Shown here: positions 60,427-64,000 of the stretch, in pieces
Position numbering within the stretch: the stretch's first letter is position 1
How the letters are laid out: every line of letters begins with the position of its first letter
NCBI GenBank assembly: GCA_034925905.1
Contig: JAYFRL010000017.1
Span: forward strand, 1 to 64,000
Length of the DNA: 64,000 bases
DNA from: JAYFRL01 sp034925905
GTDB taxonomy: Bacteria; Bacillota; Clostridia; Lachnospirales; Anaerotignaceae
Reading direction: 5' to 3'
Notes under the pieces: generated by a model
Database searches by the model: none
Seen by the model: the letters and a program-made list of their open reading frames with translations, nothing else
What the model was told of the DNA's origin: nothing
Position numbers and translations under genes: made by a program

Positions 60427-60696
60427 ATGGGAGACATTATAAAGCGCGGCATAGCTGAAACACTCAAACTTCCCAAAGAAGTTGTTCTTTCTTTGCCACT
60501 TATATCCATAACAGGCAGAGAGGAATTTTTTATAGAAAATCTTAAAGGGATAATAGAATATACTGAAGAAAAGATAAGGCTTAAAACCAACTCGGGAATA
60601 TTAAAAATTGAAGGAAGCGGCATGGTTCTAAAATCTGTTTCCGATGAAAGCCTGGAAATAAAGGGTAAAATAAGCAAAATAGAATTCATGGACTAG
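60427..60696 (+). CDS. yqfC: YqfC/YabP-family sporulation protein
   Basis: An 89-residue protein of the YabP/YqfC family (LPKEVVLSLPLISITGREEFFIENLKGI, beta-rich C-terminus). It precedes yqfD by 19 bp, the order known in endospore formers. CGGAGGT lies upstream of ATG 60427. In Bacillus these genes are transcribed in the mother cell under SigE. Confidence 0.88.
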   Translation: MGDIIKRGIAETLKLPKEVVLSLPLISITGREEFFIENLKGIIEYTEEKIRLKTNSGILKIEGSGMVLKSVSDESLEIKGKISKIEFMD

Positions 60697-60715
60697 TTAA
60701 AGTTGGGGGATAAGA

Positions 60716-61933
60716 ATGTTTATAGGATTGTGGAATTATTTGAAAGGATATGTTATTATAAATGTGACTGGTTTTTCTGTGGAGCGCTTCGTAAATATGG
60801 CTGTCCGCAGGGGCGTTTATATATGGGATATAGTACCTTATGGAAATGGGGTCAGCATGAAAGTCGGAATAAAGGGCTTTTATGAGCTTAAGATTCCCGC
60901 CCGTAAAACGAAGTGTAAAATAAAAATAATAAAAAGATGCGGTTTGCCTTTTAGGTCTGCCAAATTTAAAGGCAGAGAAGTATTAAGCTCCGGTGCTTTG
61001 GTTTTTCTTGCCGGGTTATACATACTTTCTTCTTTTGTCTGGGTTGTTGATGTTTCGGGCAATAAAAGAATAGCAAGGGAAGACATTCTTTCTGCGGCGA
61101 AGGAGCTAGGGCTTTATCCCGGAGGCGTTAAAAAAAATGTTGATACGGGTGAGATTGGAGAAAGGCTTATTGAGGATTTTAAAGATATATCATGGATAAG
61201 CGTGGGCATAAAAGGAACAAGCGCATACATAAAAATAGTTGAAACAATACCTGAGACCAAAATAGTTGACACTTCTGTGCCTTCGGACATAATAGCCAAA
61301 AAAGACGGTATAATAGAAAGCATAGCAACTCTTTCGGGAAGCCCAATGGTTTTGGCAGGAGATGTTGTTTCGGCAGGGGATGTTCTGGTTTCGGGCGAGC
61401 TTTTTTTAATGGACGGGGAAACCGTCAAATCAAGTGAATATGTCCGTTCGAACGCAAAAATATCAGCAAGGGTGTTTTATGAATTTAACGAGAGTGTGCC
61501 GCTTAAATATACTGAAAAAGTATATGATGAAAAGGAAAAAGAAGATATAAGGTTTATTGCTTTTAACCGGAATATAAATATAATAAGCCCCGACACGGGT
61601 GAAAGAGAATGCGACAAAGAAAAGATATTTGAATATACTATTAAAATAGGCGATTTTGCCTTGCCTTTAACTATAATAAAAGAAAAAATCAAGTTTTATG
61701 ATACGGTTTTGAAAGAAAGAAGCGAAGACGAAGCAAAGGCTTTGCTTGAGTCTGGAATGTATTTGAAAACAGACGAACTGCTGGGGGTTTACGGTGAAGT
61801 TAAGGAATCAAGCCTTTCTTTTGAAAGGAACGGATCCGATATTTTTGCAAACCTAAAGCTTACTGTTTTGGAAAACATAGGAGAAGAACGGTTTATAAAT
61901 TCAGAAGGAGGAAATGCCCATGGGGTTAACTGA
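60716..61933 (+). CDS. yqfD: sporulation protein YqfD
   Basis: A 405-residue membrane protein required for sporulation in related bacteria. The N-terminus has the YqfD block LWNYLKGYVIINVTGFSVERF; a membrane segment lies at about residues 92-112, followed by a large extracytoplasmic beta-rich domain. Position between yqfC and phoH is the standard one. The gene end overlaps phoH by 14 bp. Confidence 0.92.
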   Translation: MFIGLWNYLKGYVIINVTGFSVERFVNMAVRRGVYIWDIVPYGNGVSMKVGIKGFYELKIPARKTKCKIKIIKRCGLPFRSAKFKGREVLSSGALVFLAGLYILSSFVWVVDVSGNKRIAREDILSAAKELGLYPGGVKKNVDTGEIGERLIEDFKDISWISVGIKGTSAYIKIVETIPETKIVDTSVPSDIIAKKDGIIESIATLSGSPMVLAGDVVSAGDVLVSGELFLMDGETVKSSEYVRSNAKISARVFYEFNESVPLKYTEKVYDEKEKEDIRFIAFNRNINIISPDTGERECDKEKIFEYTIKIGDFALPLTIIKEKIKFYDTVLKERSEDEAKALLESGMYLKTDELLGVYGEVKESSLSFERNGSDIFANLKLTVLENIGEERFINSEGGNAHGVN

Positions 61934-62906
61934 AAGGTTTGTTTCGCTTGATAACGGCCATATTTTAAATGTTTTCGGCCAGCTTGATTCAAATGTCAAA
62001 AAAATTGAGGATCGTCTTAAGGTTTCACTTGTGAATCGCGGCGAAAGCATAAAAATAACAGGCGATGAGCCAGCCGTATTAAAAGCGGAAAAGGTTATCC
62101 TTTCATTGGGTGCAATATCTGCAAAGGGCGAAGAAATAAATGAACAGACAATTAACTACATTTTAGCTTCAAATGTGGATGATATAGCGGAGTTTGAAAA
62201 AGGTTTCGGCGAAAGCATATGCCTTACGGCTTATGGCAGACCTGTTAAGCCTAAAACTTTAGGTCAAAAAAAATATGTTGAGCTTATTAAAAACAACACT
62301 ATAGTTTTCGGCATAGGTCCTGCCGGGACGGGTAAAACATACCTTGCCATGGCAATGGCCATAACGGCATTTAAAAATTCCGAGCAATCCAGGATAATAT
62401 TAACACGTCCGGCTATAGAGGCGGGCGAAAAGCTGGGGTTCCTCCCAGGTGATCTTCAACAAAAGGTAGACCCTTATTTAAGGCCTCTTTATGATGTGCT
62501 TTATGAGGTTATGGGGTCTGAAAAGTTTTTGGCAAATATGGAAAAAGGCCTTATCGAAGTTGCCCCTTTGGCTTATATGAGGGGTCGCACATTGGATAAT
62601 TCTTTTATAGTGCTTGATGAAGCTCAAAACACAACGCATGAGCAGATGAAAATGTTTTTAACCCGTATAGGCTATGGTTCAAAAGCCGTTATAACGGGAG
62701 ATCTTACCCAGATAGATCTGGACGGCAAAAAAAGCGGGCTTGCTGAAGCTGTCAGAATACTTTCAGGCATAGAAGACATAGGAACTATAACACTTACAAA
62801 TAAAGACGTTGTGCGCCATCCTCTGGTTCAGAAGATAATAGGCGCTTATGAAAAAGCCGATAGCCATGGAACAAGAGATGTCCGGGACAACAGGAAGCGG
62901 AAGTGA
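61920..62906 (+). CDS. phoH: PhoH-family ATPase
   Basis: A 328-residue RNA-metabolism-associated ATPase. Walker A GPAGTGKT is at about residues 136-143, LDEAQN (Walker B) at about 237-242, and the TGDLTQIDL block follows. An N-terminal KH-like region precedes the ATPase. ATG 61920 is preferred because GAAGGAGG lies 8 nt upstream, while ATG 61914 is only 2 nt from it. Confidence 0.95.
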   Translation: MGLTERFVSLDNGHILNVFGQLDSNVKKIEDRLKVSLVNRGESIKITGDEPAVLKAEKVILSLGAISAKGEEINEQTINYILASNVDDIAEFEKGFGESICLTAYGRPVKPKTLGQKKYVELIKNNTIVFGIGPAGTGKTYLAMAMAITAFKNSEQSRIILTRPAIEAGEKLGFLPGDLQQKVDPYLRPLYDVLYEVMGSEKFLANMEKGLIEVAPLAYMRGRTLDNSFIVLDEAQNTTHEQMKMFLTRIGYGSKAVITGDLTQIDLDGKKSGLAEAVRILSGIEDIGTITLTNKDVVRHPLVQKIIGAYEKADSHGTRDVRDNRKRK

Positions 62907-62910
62907 GGAT

Positions 62911-64000
62911 ATGAGAATACAAAAGATGAACCCTCAAAAATATGGGCTTTTAAAAATATTCATGATTGCCGTGGTTGCTGTTATAACCTATGCCGCTGTT
63001 TTTACCAGCTATTATGTGGATGATAAAAAGACCGTTGAAGTTGGAGGAGTTTCGCCTGAGCGCTATGTTGCAACGAAAGATATAATCGACGAAGCGGCAA
63101 CTGGAAAGCTTAAAGAGAATGCCGAGGCACTGGTAGGTTCGCTTTATAAATATGATGCCGAGGCTCAGGAGGCTTCTCTTTCAAAGCTGGATTCGTTTTT
63201 TGATACACTTGATAAATATGTGGACATGCTTAATTCTGATTCCGAAGAAAACGTGTCTGACGGAGCAACATTTGAAATACCTGTGGCTTTAAGCAATTCA
63301 CAGTATAAGGATTATGCTGAGCTTTCAACAAACGGGAAGACTGAATATAAATCCGAGATAAGAAATATAGCCACCTATGTTTTTGAACAGGGCATAACCG
63401 AGGAATATTTAGCAACAGCGCTTAAATCAGTTGAAGATAAGATAGAAGAAACCCAGTGGAACTATAACTTAAAAAACATGGGTTATTCTGTTATATCAAA
63501 AATCCTTTCCCCAAACATGATAATAGATGAGGAAGCCATTGAGGCGGCAAAACAGCTTAAGGCCTCAGAGGTTAAGCCCGTTATGATAATGAAAAATCAA
63601 AAAATCGTTGATGAAGGCGAGGTTATAACCCAGGAGATATATGATGTGCTTTTAAGCCTTGATCTTATAAACAACGAAGAAAGCAAAAACACGGTTTCGC
63701 TTTTGGGCTGCATGGCCATTGTTACCCTTTTGATGATAGGCGCAGTTTTTTTTATAAAAGAGCAGTCCGGCAGAAGGCCGGTTAAAATAAACGAGCTTTT
63801 AATATTGTTTACAGCCTATATCATAACTTTGCTTATAATTAAACTTATGTACAAGGTTACAAGCTATATATTTATACCGCTTTCTCTTTTTGCAATGCTT
63901 GTTTCTGTGCTTATAAGCACCAGAATGGCGATTATATTGAATATATTGGTAACAATAGCGAGTTATTTCGTGTTTAACGGCAATGCTGATTTTATCATAT
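62911..64000 (+). CDS. pgpH: 7TM-HD phosphohydrolase of the PgpH type, 3' end outside window
   Basis: The frame runs open to the right edge. Visible are an N-terminal membrane segment (LLKIFMIAVVAVITYAAVF), an extracytoplasmic domain of about 230 residues that is helical and acidic (7TM-HD extracellular type), and at least three further membrane segments. The catalytic HD domain, which breaks down c-di-AMP in PgpH, lies beyond the window. Location after phoH is the standard one. The start could also be at 62866 or 62878. Confidence 0.85.
   Translation, partial: MRIQKMNPQKYGLLKIFMIAVVAVITYAAVFTSYYVDDKKTVEVGGVSPERYVATKDIIDEAATGKLKENAEALVGSLYKYDAEAQEASLSKLDSFFDTLDKYVDMLNSDSEENVSDGATFEIPVALSNSQYKDYAELSTNGKTEYKSEIRNIATYVFEQGITEEYLATALKSVEDKIEETQWNYNLKNMGYSVISKILSPNMIIDEEAIEAAKQLKASEVKPVMIMKNQKIVDEGEVITQEIYDVLLSLDLINNEESKNTVSLLGCMAIVTLLMIGAVFFIKEQSGRRPVKINELLILFTAYIITLLIIKLMYKVTSYIFIPLSLFAMLVSVLISTRMAIILNILVTIASYFVFNGNADFII

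Overview
The window reads as a piece of a low-G+C, strictly anaerobic, endospore-forming member of the Clostridia. It carries a glycyl-radical ribonucleotide reductase (NrdD/NrdG), the sporulation genes yqfC-yqfD followed by phoH and the start of an HD-domain 7TM gene of the PgpH type, Shine-Dalgarno sites of the GGAGG type throughout, and many ferredoxin-like, Mrp/NBP35 and C_GCAxxG proteins. No rRNA, tRNA or CRISPR array was recognised.

Region 1 (1 to about 29.3 kb) is mobile DNA, with nearly every gene on the + strand. It opens with a large serine recombinase cut by the window edge. A DUF4314 protein follows, and then a second, decayed copy of the recombinase 3' end. Next comes a visibly A+T-richer block (about 2.2-15.7 kb) that looks like one long defence operon: a controller-like HTH gene with its own promoter/operator, a C5-cytosine methyltransferase, an HNH endonuclease, a DUF4297 nuclease, a zinc-hook SMC/Rad50-like ATPase, a SAP-domain protein, a complete Qat system (KAP ATPase, QatB, QueC-like QatC, TatD-like QatD), and three further genes (HTH protein, PD-(D/E)XK-like nuclease, zinc-ribbon protein). 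From 16.3 to 25.4 kb follow G+C-richer accessory genes typical of integrative conjugative elements (DUF4314, LPD28-like, ArdA-like, Fic, D12-class adenine methyltransferase, AbrB-like). Several of these otherwise different proteins end in a similar short Met-rich tail. The region ends with a 1297-residue SLH/Ig-repeat surface protein that stops abruptly. No relaxase, coupling protein or VirB4 gene is present, so this is cargo or an accessory arm rather than a whole conjugative element.

Region 2 (29.5-40.3 kb) is a chromosomal catabolic locus: a VOC protein, a PucR-type regulator, two class-III aminotransferases, a divergent diaminopropionate ammonia-lyase, a polar amino acid ABC transporter, a cytidylate-kinase-like protein and an iron-type alcohol dehydrogenase. 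Two of its promoters share a palindrome, TGTGCA-N2-TGCACA, lying exactly 22 nt upstream of the -35 box. This points to a small regulon, probably run by the PucR protein. The likely chemistry is uptake and transamination of an amino compound to an aldehyde that is then reduced, with pyruvate from diaminopropionate as a possible amino acceptor.

Region 3 (40.5-55.1 kb) is an Fe-S/redox neighbourhood: a DUF5320-like protein, a DUF134 regulator, NrdG and NrdD (the latter fused to a glutaredoxin-like domain), a CDGSH protein broken by a frameshift, and the Mrp / C_GCAxxG-NifX / MinD-ferredoxin / MinD-ferredoxin / NifX operon. A lone prepilin, a PAP2 phosphatase, an ArsB/CitT-type permease, a cupin and a second, divergent Mrp follow. 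Three promoters here share TTGACATATGC..ATAA across the -35 box and spacer, the best candidate for a DUF134 operator.

Region 4 (55.5-64 kb) holds cell-envelope and sporulation genes: a DUF4353-like lipoprotein with a GQTPPD repeat, a LysM protein with a degenerate MPN domain, a second C_GCAxxG protein, a divergent polysaccharide deacetylase, and yqfC-yqfD-phoH-pgpH.
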